From positions 11,720,501 through 11,784,500 of the forward strand of contig AP031353.1 in the NCBI GenBank assembly GCA_037833965.1: a stretch of 64,000 bases of DNA, read 5' to 3'. Below, piece after piece: positions 1-11,787 of this stretch. Below the pieces are notes generated by a model that ran no database searches, had not been told where the DNA came from, and was given only the letters and a program-made list of their open reading frames with translations. The stretch's first letter is position 1. Every line of letters starts with the position of its first letter. This DNA comes from Marchantia polymorpha subsp. ruderalis. Its lineage: Eukaryota; Streptophyta; Marchantiopsida; Marchantiales; Marchantiaceae. Made by a program: the position numbers and the translations under genes.

Positions 1-3000
1 CACCGAATTCAGCAGCAAACCAAAAGCTCCTGCTCTAACTCCTTCATCGTAATTACGGACTTCAAGCGCGTCTCCCTTAGGATCACCTCTGTAAACTTCA
101 CGTCCCATCCAATCTGTATCGAATAGGAAGAATGGAAACCAGGATAGCTGCACAGCACATCACCACGTAAAGTTCAACCGTACGCCAACTAATTTCTCAC
201 TATGGACCCGCTATGGACCCTTCTTGCTGACGGATCATTTGGAAAGAGCAAACAAAACTAGGGCAAAATGTTCAATGAAATAAAAGCTTACCCAACATAA
301 GGACATGACGAGAAGAACAGTTTTCATAGATGTTGGAAGCCGCCTCACACCCATTAGAAGGTTCATCATTACCGTTCCAGGTCCCACTCTGGATCCGACA
401 TTATTTTCATCCTTGTGAGACATAGCAAAACTCCGCTCAGCATGAGCACCAATGTCATAGGTTCTGTTGCTAACTTGCTGGAGTTCACCATTTACCATGA
501 CAAGTCGGCTGTCGTCTGGCTGTAATAGAAGAGAAGCCGCATCCTCGCCATGCTTTTTCTCTTCTGCGACGTTCTTTATGAGGGCCAAAGGAGTCTCTTT
601 GGAAAACACTACCGTAACGATTGTACAAAGAAGCAAGAATACCTGAAAAGTTTGAATGTTATAGGCTGATATGACATAGTCGATCATTGATAATAAGGGT
701 TGACTCAAAATCAGCATTTAACACATACTATCAGCATAGAAATAGTAATGATTCTCGGCCACACATGTCAGAAGGGTATCCAGTAAACTTACCACCGCTA
801 AGAGGAATGCACCTTTCAAATTCCCGCAAGCCTCACAGCAAGCTTTGCTGGTAAGAAAAGGAAACCACCTGAATAGAAAGAAAGGAAAAACTCAACTCTG
901 TCAACTCTGTCAACGTTAGCAAAGTATTCACTCAATAACCGAGAGCAGAAGAGGTGTATGACGTACTTGGACCATTGACCACTGGCCCCGGCTGAAAACC
1001 CAAGAATATTTCCGAATGCCATCCACAGCACAAATATCGAATTTGCAGCCTCTCGTTGTCCGGATCCTGCATATTACAAACCTCACTGTTGTTAGAAACT
1101 AAACTACTGCTGCTCAATGTCCCAATGTGGACAAACCTCGAGTAAGAATTTGAACATCTATACATCTAATAACATTCAAAATATGTCTTGCCAAGTTTGT
1201 TACCTGCTAGATCGGCCAACAAAGCGCGAGCAGGACCCTGTTATCAAAGCAGTCAACAAGTAGATAACGTCAGATTATATTGCTTGCTTACCTATTCCTT
1301 CAAAAGTATATGAAAACCAGTTGGCATTTCAAGCGGAACGTATAAATGAGTTCAAAACTTACAGACCTGCACAGTGTTGTTTGCGAGGTCGAGTAACCAA
1401 AATCCAAGTATAAAAACAGCGGCTGCCCTAGGCCTTAACCCTTTGTATGATCTGTTGCAGCAAATAGTTCCAAGGTGTCAACTTCATCACCCCCATTTTT
1501 CACAGATAAGTTCAAACTGTGACTGCTGTATCAGTTATGAATCAGGACAAGAAATATCTGCGCAGTCCAACAACTCCCAGAGCAAAACATAAGGAGCGGT
1601 CCTTGACTTGATTGATCTCTTGATACTAAGTTGTCTTCGGAAATGCTCTCAGCGAAATAATAGTTCAAACTAGAATACGGTGAAATAAAATTCAGCTTGA
1701 TACGTAACGCAACCAAGAAGATATCTGTAACATCTGATACTAATCACACGATAAAACCTTCTTTGCTGAGCAGTTTGCCCAATCACATGTAGCTTAAAAG
1801 GATAGGAGGATGGATGAAGAATATGATAACTCACTCGCAGCTTTCATGTGTGTCTCCTAATACGTAGCCGATATCTGCAGAAAATCCTATAATTATGACC
1901 TGATTACAAGCTGAATATTAGGAGACACGAGACAGAACGATCGATGGGCAAAAATTGCTGCTTTCCCTAAAGAGGTACCAACTTTCAAACTACTTCTACG
2001 AAAAAAATGAAGCACGAGATATCGCGAACCAGACTATCTTCCAAAGCTTCTAAGGGTTGGAAAACCCGATGCGTAAAGACGGCTTTGGGCTCGATAATTC
2101 AAAGTTCGAAATACAGTCTAGATCATCACCACAATGGACTTATGCATGTACTAATTTTGAGTACGTAGAGATTTAAAAAATGAATCCAACTGCATAAGAA
2201 AAGCCCATCGCATTGAAGGGGAAACGCCAAAAAGGAGAAAATCCTATAGCGTTGTTACTCACAGAACATGCAACCATGAGCGCTCCAGTTAAAATAAATG
2301 GGCGCCTGCGACCCCATTTGGATTTGCACTGGTCACTCCAAATTCCGATACACGGCTGAGCCTATAAACCAAAAACCTTACAAGTCAGAAGTTTCTCCAC
2401 CCGACTCCAAGGGCCATTGTATATTTTATATCGCTCATAGTTCAAATGAATACGACATACCATCCGTGCAATCAGCTACCAGGATCCACATTGCAACTAC
2501 AGCTTGGAAGTCTTATGTTAATGATAAAGAGGATGTTAAAAACCCAAGGAAGGAAAAGCTACTAAAACAATAAAAGTTATGCTCTATCCACTAACAGGAA
2601 AGAAAAAGTGTCCATCGTATGTACAAATTTTATGTTGCTCCATCAAAAGACAACTACTTCGTTTATGAAACAGAAAATTTGTGAGACCAAGAGCAACCGT
2701 CTGCAACCGATCAGACCTATTCCACGCCCATTAGACTAGCTTTCAAATTTGTGTTCTCCACCTACTGTCAGAGAGAGAAGAACTTAACTTCCAACTACTT
2801 TCAAAAACTCGAAGTCCAAAATTGTAGCCCTGGATTTTGCAGTTTTTCACAGTTGATTCTCAGAGGTAACACAAAATACTTCAGCATGGTTACTGATTGA
2901 AAATTTCCATAAGTTACACATACAGAGAGGGAAAATTGAGCTCAGCCAATCGTTGAAGTATAAAGTTTTGTCAGTAAATAAACCTTACCAAAAGTCCAGT

Positions 3001-3667
3001 GATGGGACCACAAAGCCATATAAATGAGGCGAATGCATGCTCTATACCCAATGTCTGCATTTAAGCAACGATAGCCACAGTCAGATGTAAAATTATAAAT
3101 CATAATAAAACCAAAGAGCAGCTCGTTCTCTAGACATTTTGACCTAAAATTAGTGTCTTCTTACTTCACAACATTGTGGACAACGTGATTTTCTCAAATT
3201 GCTCTTCTTTCGACTTACCTTCTGGGCTACATGAACAGCTGATCACTCTGTTGCATAGATGGCTTGTGTGAATCTCGGAAGCTGGCCCATGAAAAACGGT
3301 AAGCCCATCTCACAATTGACAGGATAGTAAGGAAAATATGTAACTGCTACATGGACGCAACACTAAAACCATAAACCTTCATCAGACTGACCTGTATATA
3401 GGGCGTCAGGAGCGACAATTGCAGTGCCCATCCGAACTGAATCCCGGCTGCTATCATCGACGACAAAGCTAAAGTGATCAACGGCAACTTGGGCTGCAAA
3501 TCAACGCCTTCCGAGGGTTCCGATGCACCAACTTGGTCATCATCGGATTCCCTTAAACCTGGCCTATCCTCATCATCAATATGCTCAGTGGCTACGATGG
3601 TGGCAAGTTCTATAATTCCAGATTGCTGCTTCTTCGGCAAGGGCCCATCTCTTTCTTGAAGCTCCAT
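1..3667 (-). CDS. SUT: Sucrose/H+ symporter (SUT/SUC family), 3' end cut by window edge
   Basis: Imports sucrose with protons across a membrane (major facilitator superfamily, GPH type). Exons on the minus strand: 3392-3667, 2989-3054, 2263-2361, 1835-1899, 1367-1427, 1204-1237, 967-1066, 793-868, 292-642 and 1-147, all in phase, giving 425 residues with the C-terminal membrane helices lying outside the window. Visible family motifs: [15 protein letters not shown] in helix 1 (about residues 61-85), LGIEHAF with the conserved loop histidine, the basic loop [31 protein letters not shown] with a conserved arginine, KETPL opening the long central cytosolic loop, and [11 protein letters not shown]. 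The start at 3667 is the first ATG in this frame; the open frame above it has no ATG. The about 60-residue acidic N-tail and the overall pattern resemble the SUT4 (often vacuolar) or SUT2-like branches; which one is not settled. No broken codons were seen. Confidence 0.95.
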
Positions 3668-4990
3668 TCTTAACAACGCTTGATATGGACCCCAAACAGC
3701 ACTTTTCCTCAAACCGGCTCTAAACGGAGCGCGAATTCGGAGCTTCCAGCTTTCCGAAAAATTCCTCAATCCATCACCAAGAAAAATTTCCAAATCTCCT
3801 CATCCCAGTGCACTGCATCGGACACATTCTGCCACCTTCACCAATCTAACGCCGACGCCAATCTGGACCGTACTCATCGTCCGCTCTACCCAACCGACCT
3901 GACCCATCCAGCCATCCGCGAGGAATGCACAACCATCCTCAGATGCTAATTCGAGAATGGCACCCAGACCCCAAAAACAAACACCAGCCGAATCCAAAAC
4001 CTCGGAAATAACTCTGAGACCGATTCAAGCGCGCCACCGCCCCGCATCTCGAAGGATCGTCCTCGTCCTCGTCCTCATCGGAGGAACCGAAATCATGGCC
4101 GTCATCCGAGCTTCCGAGGGTGCATCATCAGTCCATCCCAACCGCCAGCCAGCCAGCCAACAGAGCGCGCTGCTTCACATGTATAGTCGATGCCTGCGCA
4201 GTACTGCGCCGTACTGGGGTCCTGTACTGGCAGGCCGAGGAGCATGAAAGCGCCCGCCCGCGAGCGCGAGCGCGATCTTCAGCCCCACTTCTTCTTCTCC
4301 TCCTCCCTGCTGCTGCTCTCGCACCACCAGGTGGCCGATTCACAGTGGCTCCGCAATCCTGCCAAGGTGGAGCAGCCGCAGCAGCAGCAGGCAGGAACCT
4401 GTCACCTGCACCTCCATGGATGGCTCGAGCCTCGTCCTCGTCCTCGTCCCCCCCCTTCGATGATCGAGTCAACTCCCCGCTTCACAGATGGCGCGGGCGC
4501 ACGATTATAAGGCGGGCTTGCGCCTTCTCCACCGGCCTCCGGTCACGGGCCGCCCGGCCTCGCGCTTCGTGGGCTTGGGCTTGGGCTTGGGCCAATCTTT
4601 TGCGTCTTAGGCGTCTTTGGCGTCGCGCTTTTCCGGAAATGGTCGTGGTGTAGCGAACGGCCTCGTCCGGGAGCGCCTGCCATTATTGGCCCGACGCAGC
4701 GAACCGGCGGGTCACGGTGATGTTCGGTGCGGCCCTACCGGCGCCTCTTTGTCCGCTGGACGCTCGGCGTGCCGCACGGTTTGCATTGCCCTCCCTCGCT
4801 GCGCGGGATCTTGTTTTCTTCGCCTTCTCGCGAGGCGGAGATCGCGATTTCGCTCCTTGATGGATCCCCTCCCCCTTCGCTTCGAGCTGTTCCCAAGGCC
4901 TGCGAATCGCGAATCGTTGGGCCCCGTGCATTCATCCTCATTATTTTCGGATTCCGTTGTGACTCTCGTCTATTTTGCTAAATAAGGTCT
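3668..4990. promoter_or_regulatory. GC-rich leader and upstream region of the sucrose transporter
   Basis: GC-rich stretch directly upstream of the transporter start, sharply different from the AT-rich DNA beyond about 5 kb. It contains TCGTCC-type hexamer runs near 4060-4080 and 4430-4450 and a CAG-rich tract near 4375-4395. Several open frames overlap on both strands, as expected from GC-rich low-complexity sequence, and none looks like a protein. I infer 5' UTR plus promoter; no transcription start can be fixed from sequence. Confidence 0.45.
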
Positions 4991-5786
4991 CCCAAATAAA
5001 ATTATCGCATTTGAGTCAGCGAACACTCGGAACGAACATTCGGCCCCTTGCCCTCTTATCCCCCACATTATTTTCCGTATTGTACATCACACCTTCTATG
5101 GTCAAAAGAAATAAACATTTTCTTAAATGCATGTCGCATCTCCTTTTTCATCGTGATAGCTTGATCCGATGATGTTTCTTGCTGGAATGAACAAAATTGA
5201 AAAGCATGAATAATTAAAACATGTTCAGATTTGCTGAAAAATATAATTAAGTTGTAGTGCTTTGGCTTTCATGCACATATGCTCTAATAATAGGGTGACA
5301 TAAGGGTTCAGATTCCAACACTAAAAAGTTTGGGCAAAGCTCTTTATGCATTGCTCATCACACTTTTGCCTCGTATTAGCTCAGCTTTATACAATATTGT
5401 CTAGTTCTAGTTGATGCCCTATATTCTCCCACCCACTACATGAGTTGTGGGCAGTGCTTGATGATGTTGTTTTCAACTTTTTAACCTTTGGAGATCTTTT
5501 CTATCGCATTCGCAGAAACAAATCTCTAGTGTGAATAACAATAGATCAGCTTGCTGGCAAGCCACAAGCGGGACGGAGTTCATCTCAAATCCCATCACTA
5601 TTGAGTATAGTTTGTAGTATTTCAGTGCATAGAATTTTTAAGCCCCTTGATCGTGTATCATCTCATTATATATCAGTTCTTTAAAGGACATAGTTTATCC
5701 ATGTTCATGCTGCTACACTCAACTTCCCTTGGTGAAAACCTACAAGATACTAGGAGTTGCCACGGATGAAAATCATTGCTGCTGAT
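4991..5786. other. Intergenic, no gene seen
   Basis: AT-rich unique-looking sequence with frequent stops in all frames. I see no RNA gene, repeat or recognisable element. Confidence 0.6.
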
Positions 5787-5910
5787 GTGTAGTGGGCCGT
5801 TTCCGTTTTGCTGCCAAATGAAAGAATGACTGAATGTTTGTCCAGCCCGTGTAGTGGGCCGTTTCCGTTTTGCTGCCGAGTGAAAGAATGACTGAATGTT
5901 TGTCCAACCT
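5787..5910. repeat. 62-bp tandem duplication
   Basis: Two head-to-tail copies (5787-5848 and 5849-5910) sharing GTGTAGTGGGCCGTTTCCG and the following GAAAGAATGACTGAATG; they differ by a few bases around the middle and at the end. It looks like a simple recent duplication. Confidence 0.85.
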
Positions 5911-6768
5911 GTAGAGTTGTCATTGAAACGAGTACCAAAAGAAGATGTTTTGAGCATATGCAAAAATTTTGGATTTTGGACATTGATCAAGAAATGAAAT
6001 CCTTTGGAATTGAAGCTACATAGCTGAAATGGTCAGATCTATTCTACTCTTTTTAGGAGAGTTAGGGTTAGGGCACCACGGCAGCGTCTAGTTAGAGTTA
6101 CAAGGAGTTCTTGCAGAGGTCCACCGGCCAGGGTCACAGAGTGTTGGTGTCAGACTGCAGCCAGAATAAGTCTATTCCGCACAGTGTTGGACAGAGCGCC
6201 CTTTGACAGAGTCATAGTGAACCCATTTCATCGCAAAGATGGGGAGTTTCTACCTCATAAAACATTTTGTAATCATCAAAGTCTCTTGGTGCATGGCACT
6301 GTCTCCTTTAAAATAGATGAAGAATCATAGGCTACAGTACTTGAGGAGAATCTCACATTGACAACGCATGTCGTAATAGCATGCGTCGTCAATGGAGATC
6401 TCCATGACATAACTCTCAAGACATGGTGTGAGTTGTTGAGCAAAATTGTTACTTCAAGAAAGGTAATACTCCACCTACGAGTCAATACACATTATCTTTA
6501 CGTATGGACTGATGTATATGACACCATCCACCGACCACTTACAAAAAGGTTCCATTTCCTCACTTAAGGCAAGGTGTTTTATCAAAAATGGACATAGAGC
6601 TTCAATCTGCGCATACCGCAAGTAATTCAATGATCAACGTGGATTTTCTTCTCGGAAATACCACTGGAATACCAAAATTTCACACATAAGGTAGCCGCTC
6701 AAGTGAGTCCGATATTGGCAATTCACGATGATGGTACATCAGCCTTGATCCCTCACTTCTACGTCAAA
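5911..6768. other. Intergenic with one short imperfect hairpin
   Basis: No gene is visible. At 6357-6393 a 14-bp arm pair (ATTGACAACGCATG against its complement with one mismatch) flanks a 9-nt loop. Two TTAGGG-like units near 6059-6076 are too few to be telomeric. Confidence 0.5.
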
Positions 6769-6882
6769 GTCAACACGAAGCACGGATGAATTTTGAACGG
6801 TGTAGAATATAATGCAACTCGCACTTCTGCGAGTTGCATTATATTCTACACCGTTTGAAATTCACACGTGCTTCATGTTGAC
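6769..6882. repeat. Long inverted repeat, 55-bp stem with 4-nt loop
   Basis: The inner arms are perfect: 28 bp at 6796-6823 against 6828-6855, with loop CTTC. The pairing continues outward with a few mismatches to about 6769 and 6882 (GTCAACACGAAGCACG against the complement of CACGTGCTTCATGTTGAC). A transcript would fold into one long hairpin. It could be a foldback transposon remnant, a small-RNA precursor or a replication-made inverted duplication; the sequence does not decide. Confidence 0.9.
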
Positions 6883-9168
6883 CATCCCACTCTAGTATGA
6901 TGCCCTGAAGCACAATTGCGGACTTTACGGGCATTACCACCATTCAATTTCACAATGTCACAGCTACCGCAAGGCTAATCAACAGCAGCGTATTGTTGGT
7001 ACTCGGAATTGAGCCCCAAGAGGCAGGACAATCGCAGATTGTGATGGACAAAGTTTTCAAGCTCCACCTTCCCGACACGCAGTTGAACCTCCACATGAAG
7101 GCTTATAGCGCGCCCCTCATTACCGACCACGTCGCCGCAAGCGATCGTAGTGAAGTTCACCATGAAATCGGCAACCTCTCCTATCAAATGTCCAAGGCTT
7201 AATACACGTGGGAGAACAACGTCGCAAAACATCCCAATTCACCGTGGAAATTCCAAACACAGAAGTTCCAGATACACAGCTCAGCGCTCCAAGTGCCTGT
7301 CCAAAATATTTTGGGCAATAATTCAATCCTAGCGGCCTAGGTCGTCTGATAAATCTTTTGAAAGTTCACGAGGAGCAAAAAATTCAACCTCCAAGTCAAC
7401 TAATAGTACAAGCATCGGCCACATGATGCATCCGAACATGGTTGAGAGATTGGAATGTGAAACCCCCAATTCTCCCTACCCCGCGAGTGAATATTGGAAA
7501 GTTCATGAAAAACAGTTTTCCTTTATAAGTGCAGTTGCACAGAACATTCTTTCTTTATCAGGTTCGGCAGTGGTAGTTGAACGTATTTCAATTGTGGACG
7601 CGATGTGATTGGGATACAAAGACACTCTCTTGCTCACTCAACTTTGAGTGCTCTGATGTTTGGAAAAAGTGTTTTGAAATGATTTACAATTAATAAAGTG
7701 TACAATTTGTTATTTCGTGAACAATTTTGCATTTTGTGATATTTTGCAATTTCTTTCAATTAATGCATCTACTTATTCTATCCATACAAAAATTTAGATT
7801 ATTTTTGTATTGGAATTATTCTTGTAAATATTTGGCTGAAATATATTACTTGAAAGTCTAAGTGGCCTGTAGTAAATAGCGTCTGATAATTAAGTGTACT
7901 TATATTGATGATCAAAATATTGACCAATATGATTGGGAATAAAAAATAACAAAACTACTATGATGACTTTGCTAGAATATTCAAAGCACATTTTGTTGAT
8001 ATATATCAACATTTATCTTCAGATCAAATTATTTTCCAGATTAAATTTTGTGTACAAGACCATGTAGATAACAGAGCATACTTGACACTTTGGAATTTGC
8101 TCTGGTTATATCGTCATTCAAGATAGCGCTGTCATGATATAGCGGTCACACACAGTGGAATTGTTGTTTTGGACTTGCTCATTATTGGCTTTGCCATAAG
8201 ATTATAGATTTATACCATGTTTATGAAGAATGAAAAATAAATTAACATAAATATTGAAATTTAATAATTAAATTTGATAATCCTGAAAATTTTGCGGTAA
8301 ATAAAGTCATTTATAGAAAAAAATTTCAAATTAAGAATTTCCATTGGAATCTCATAAACATTTAAGTGTGAAATACAATTTTAAAAAGTAAAACAACCCG
8401 AATAAAATATATTTCATAATTAAGAATAGGGATTTAATCTACTTTCTTTTAGATTGATGATAATCCAAAAATTCTAATAACTTTGTATATTTTGAAATTT
8501 TATTTTCTAACAAGTGAGAATCTCAAATTTTTTTTAAATTAAAAAAAAATTCTTCTAACATGATTTTGTAATTTAATTAACATTTTTTGTCTTATTGAAA
8601 TTTCCATAAATAATTGTAGAATTTAAATTGAAAATAGAATGAAAAATCATTGTACGCATTTATATTACATTAAAATAACATTAGAGCCGTTCAAAATTAA
8701 ATTTAATGTTTGTATTGCATGTGAAATAACTATTGGGAATATCATAACATAAAAAAATGTAAAGAAGAAAAGTATGTATCAAAAAAATAAATTTATAATC
8801 ATAACAAATTCATCTAAATTCAAACAAGAAATATACTTGTATATATATTATTTAATTAAAAATATCCTAAATGATGCCTAATATGATGTTGGTATTTATG
8901 GATTTTATGACTACTTTTTATAATTGCATAGATTATTTAAACCTCATTTGATTCATTTTGACTAAAATCAACATCAATATAACATTTTGACCATATGGAT
9001 ATTCCAAATATATTATTGGTATAGATTTGAACAAAATGAGTGAAATTTTGGAAATATTTTAGAAAATAAATGTTATTTTATCAACAAATAATTAATTAAT
9101 TACTATATAGATATATCAAAAAAGTATACCCAAATATTCAATAGTTTTTATACAACAACAATGATATT
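6883..9168. other. Intergenic, AT-rich, no gene seen
   Basis: 7.0-7.6 kb is less AT-rich and has short open frames that I cannot match to any family; it may be old transposon debris. From 7.6 kb on the DNA is strongly AT-rich with stops in every frame and no recognisable element. Confidence 0.5.
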
Positions 9169-9880
9169 ATTGGAATATTATTTGAAAGAAATTAATAGCT
9201 TGAGGTATATATTATATTTCTGATGTAGAATAATGGAATGTTTTTAAGAAAAATATATAAAAAAAATTTGATTTTTTAACTTGAAAATTATTTAATAATT
9301 TCTTTAAAAATGAATTATTGGAATACTATTTGAAATAAATAAAAATCTTGAGGTATATAATATATTTCTAATGCAGAATAATGGAATTTTTTCAAGAAAA
9401 GTATATTAAAAAATCGATTTTTTATTTGAAAATTATTTAATAATTTCTTTAAAAATCAATTATTGGAATACTATTTGAAATAAATAAAAATCTTGAGGTA
9501 TATATTATATTTCTAATGCAGAATAATGGAATGTTTTCAAGAAAAATATATAAGAAAAGAATTGATTTTTTTGATGATTTCAAAAATATTTAATAATTTT
9601 TTAAAAAAGAAATGAATTCTTGGAATATTATTTGAAAGAAATCAAAATCTTGAGGTATATATTATATTTCTTATGCAGAATAATGGATTTATTTATTTTT
9701 CTAATTCGAAAAATATTTAATAATTTCTACAAAACAGCAATGAATTATTGGAATACTATTTGAAAGAAATCAAATGCTGAAGGTATATATAATATTTTGT
9801 AACGCAAAATAATGGAACGTTTTCAAGAAAAATTTCTAAATATAAAATTGATTTTATTGTATGATTTTAAAAATTGAAGT
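9169..9880. repeat. AT-rich satellite-like array, about 145-bp unit, five copies
   Basis: A block containing ATTGGAATA(T/C)TATTTGAAA, then CTTGAGGTATATA, then GCAGAATAATGGAAT recurs with starts near 9169, 9317, 9462, 9619 and 9747. Spacing varies from 128 to 157 because of small indels. Copies 2 and 3 are the most alike. The array is direct (head to tail). Confidence 0.85.
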
Positions 9881-11787
9881 AATATATTATAATTTGAAAT
9901 ATATTAAGAAAACAAAAATTAAAGATTAATGTAGTGTACTTCTAATATACTTAAATTTGAATTTGGAGCCTTGAGTAAGTCTATAACGTGCTTTTAGCTT
10001 CTTTTTTTGATAAAAATTGGGTTTATTTCTAGAAAAAAATCTGATTTTTTAAATATCATAGTAGTAATTAACCGGCACTCACTACGTGTTAACACATTTG
10101 ATCCGATCAGGCGTAAGTCTCTTAGTGAGAAAGGTATGACCAGAGCCTTGAGCTTTTGGGAGAATAGGTTGGCAATGGTTTGAGTGTGAAAGGTAGGGAT
10201 AGAGATGTCGTGGGTTTTTTGGGAGATCATTCAACTTAACAAGGTACAGGTTCAGACCAATACTCACGAGCTCCGAATTCGTGTGGTTATATTCATGATC
10301 ATCAATGTCCGATTGAGACCAGCACTCGCGAGCTCCGCGTTCGTGGTTAGATTGATGGGTTACTAGGCTCCACCAAGGATCAAAGACTCGCAACATAAAT
10401 CGTGTTCCCTCTTGACCTGAACTGGATTTGAACATGGATCCAAGCATATAATACTACATACTCGCAATCAATGGGTCAAAAAATTGCTCGAGACTCTTGA
10501 GACTACGTTGAAGTTTTCGTTACAATCGCAACGTAAATCTCACGAGCTATCTGCAGATTGACATCAATTAATCCTTCAATAAATTACACGCCTTGTAGAT
10601 CCGACCAATTCGTTGTGACGCTTGTTCACACGAGATGGTTGATTACTCTGTCTACATTGAACTTCTTGTCGACTTGAATACCTCCGTCTAGCGAACGATA
10701 CACACATGCAATACTCAGCGCATTGTCTTCTTCAAACTTTGGAAGAATGGAGTCATGAGTTATGTCAAGAAATTCAAGAACTACGTTTGAACTTCCAAAT
10801 TTTACCCGGATTCGACCCAAACCCGACAAGGTTTTTTTGGTCGGGTTCGGATCGAAGGTAAAACACGACCTGAACCCGGTCCGATCGAAGCACTATGTTC
10901 AATTCACAGCGAAACGCAATGTATACTCACATGCAAGACGTAGAAGTATCAATACCGAATGAGCATTATCTTCACGCGTATGATCCTCATAATGTTACGA
11001 ATTGCAGCCGGAACCATTATTCAAATGACAAATCATGAATGACCCTTGATTATGAATGGAATGGACGAAAGAAGATTTACCTGACAAAAAATACCTTACA
11101 GATGCAATGACATGCGACAATCAAGCAATTTGAATATCAACATTTTGTTTGATTACTTCGAGGCCAATAGTGTAACTCTGAACCAACATGCGTTGAACGT
11201 CGACTCAAGCAACGGTTTTCACCCTGATTCTATCTCAGAATCAGTTGACTCATGTCTCAATCAATCGTGAAGAGAGTTCACCTCCGATAGTCGGTGACTA
11301 ACGCACTTAGGATAGTAATAAATGATGAAGAGTCACAATCCTCAACCCCAATGTCGGCCGAAGTCATGTGCGCGGATCCTTCACAAACCGAGCCGTATGT
11401 CAATCTCCCTAAAACATCATGCGACATAGAATTGTCTGAAGATGCAAGTGCAAGTCTCCTCTCAATTCTTGCGTCTCTAGCGAGGACAACCGTAGATTGT
11501 CTTATGCCCTCAGTTTCTCAAATGTCGTAATTGATCACTAACAAGTTTGATGAGAACGTTGTCTCGGCTCTTCCTCAATCCCTTGACCCTACTATTGAGG
11601 TCAGTAACGATACAAGCACGGTTCCATGCATCACAGCGCCCAATCCATCGTAGGTACGCAAAATGCGCGCATCTTCGAGATATAAAGTCATTGTACTTGC
11701 TAACACTTCTACCACATATTATTTGTGGGAATTTAAACATCCAAATATTTCACTTGTTGGATACACTGAAACTCCTATGAGAGAATC
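9881..11787. other. Degenerate repeat-derived region, no intact gene
   Basis: Less AT-rich than its left flank. It holds a partial direct repeat (near 10254 and 10315) sharing CGAGCTCCG, and a foldback at 10801-10862 whose arms carry ACCCGAC / GTCGGGT motifs. Short open frames on both strands are not recognised. I infer decayed transposon DNA. Confidence 0.4.
10801..10862. repeat. Short foldback with GTCGGGT-type arms
   Basis: A 17-bp arm at 10811-10827 pairs with 10840-10856 with two mismatches, and TTTACC / GGTAAA extends the match at the outer ends (10801, 10862). The same GGGTCGGGT-style wording borders the insertion at 34175-35138. Confidence 0.7.

Noticed and set aside
3668..3793. Longer N-terminus for the sucrose transporter
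   Set aside because: The frame stays open upstream but has no ATG before 3667, and family members do not carry such an extension.
6059..6076. Telomere-type TTAGGG units
   Set aside because: Only two units, and plant telomeres normally use TTTAGGG.
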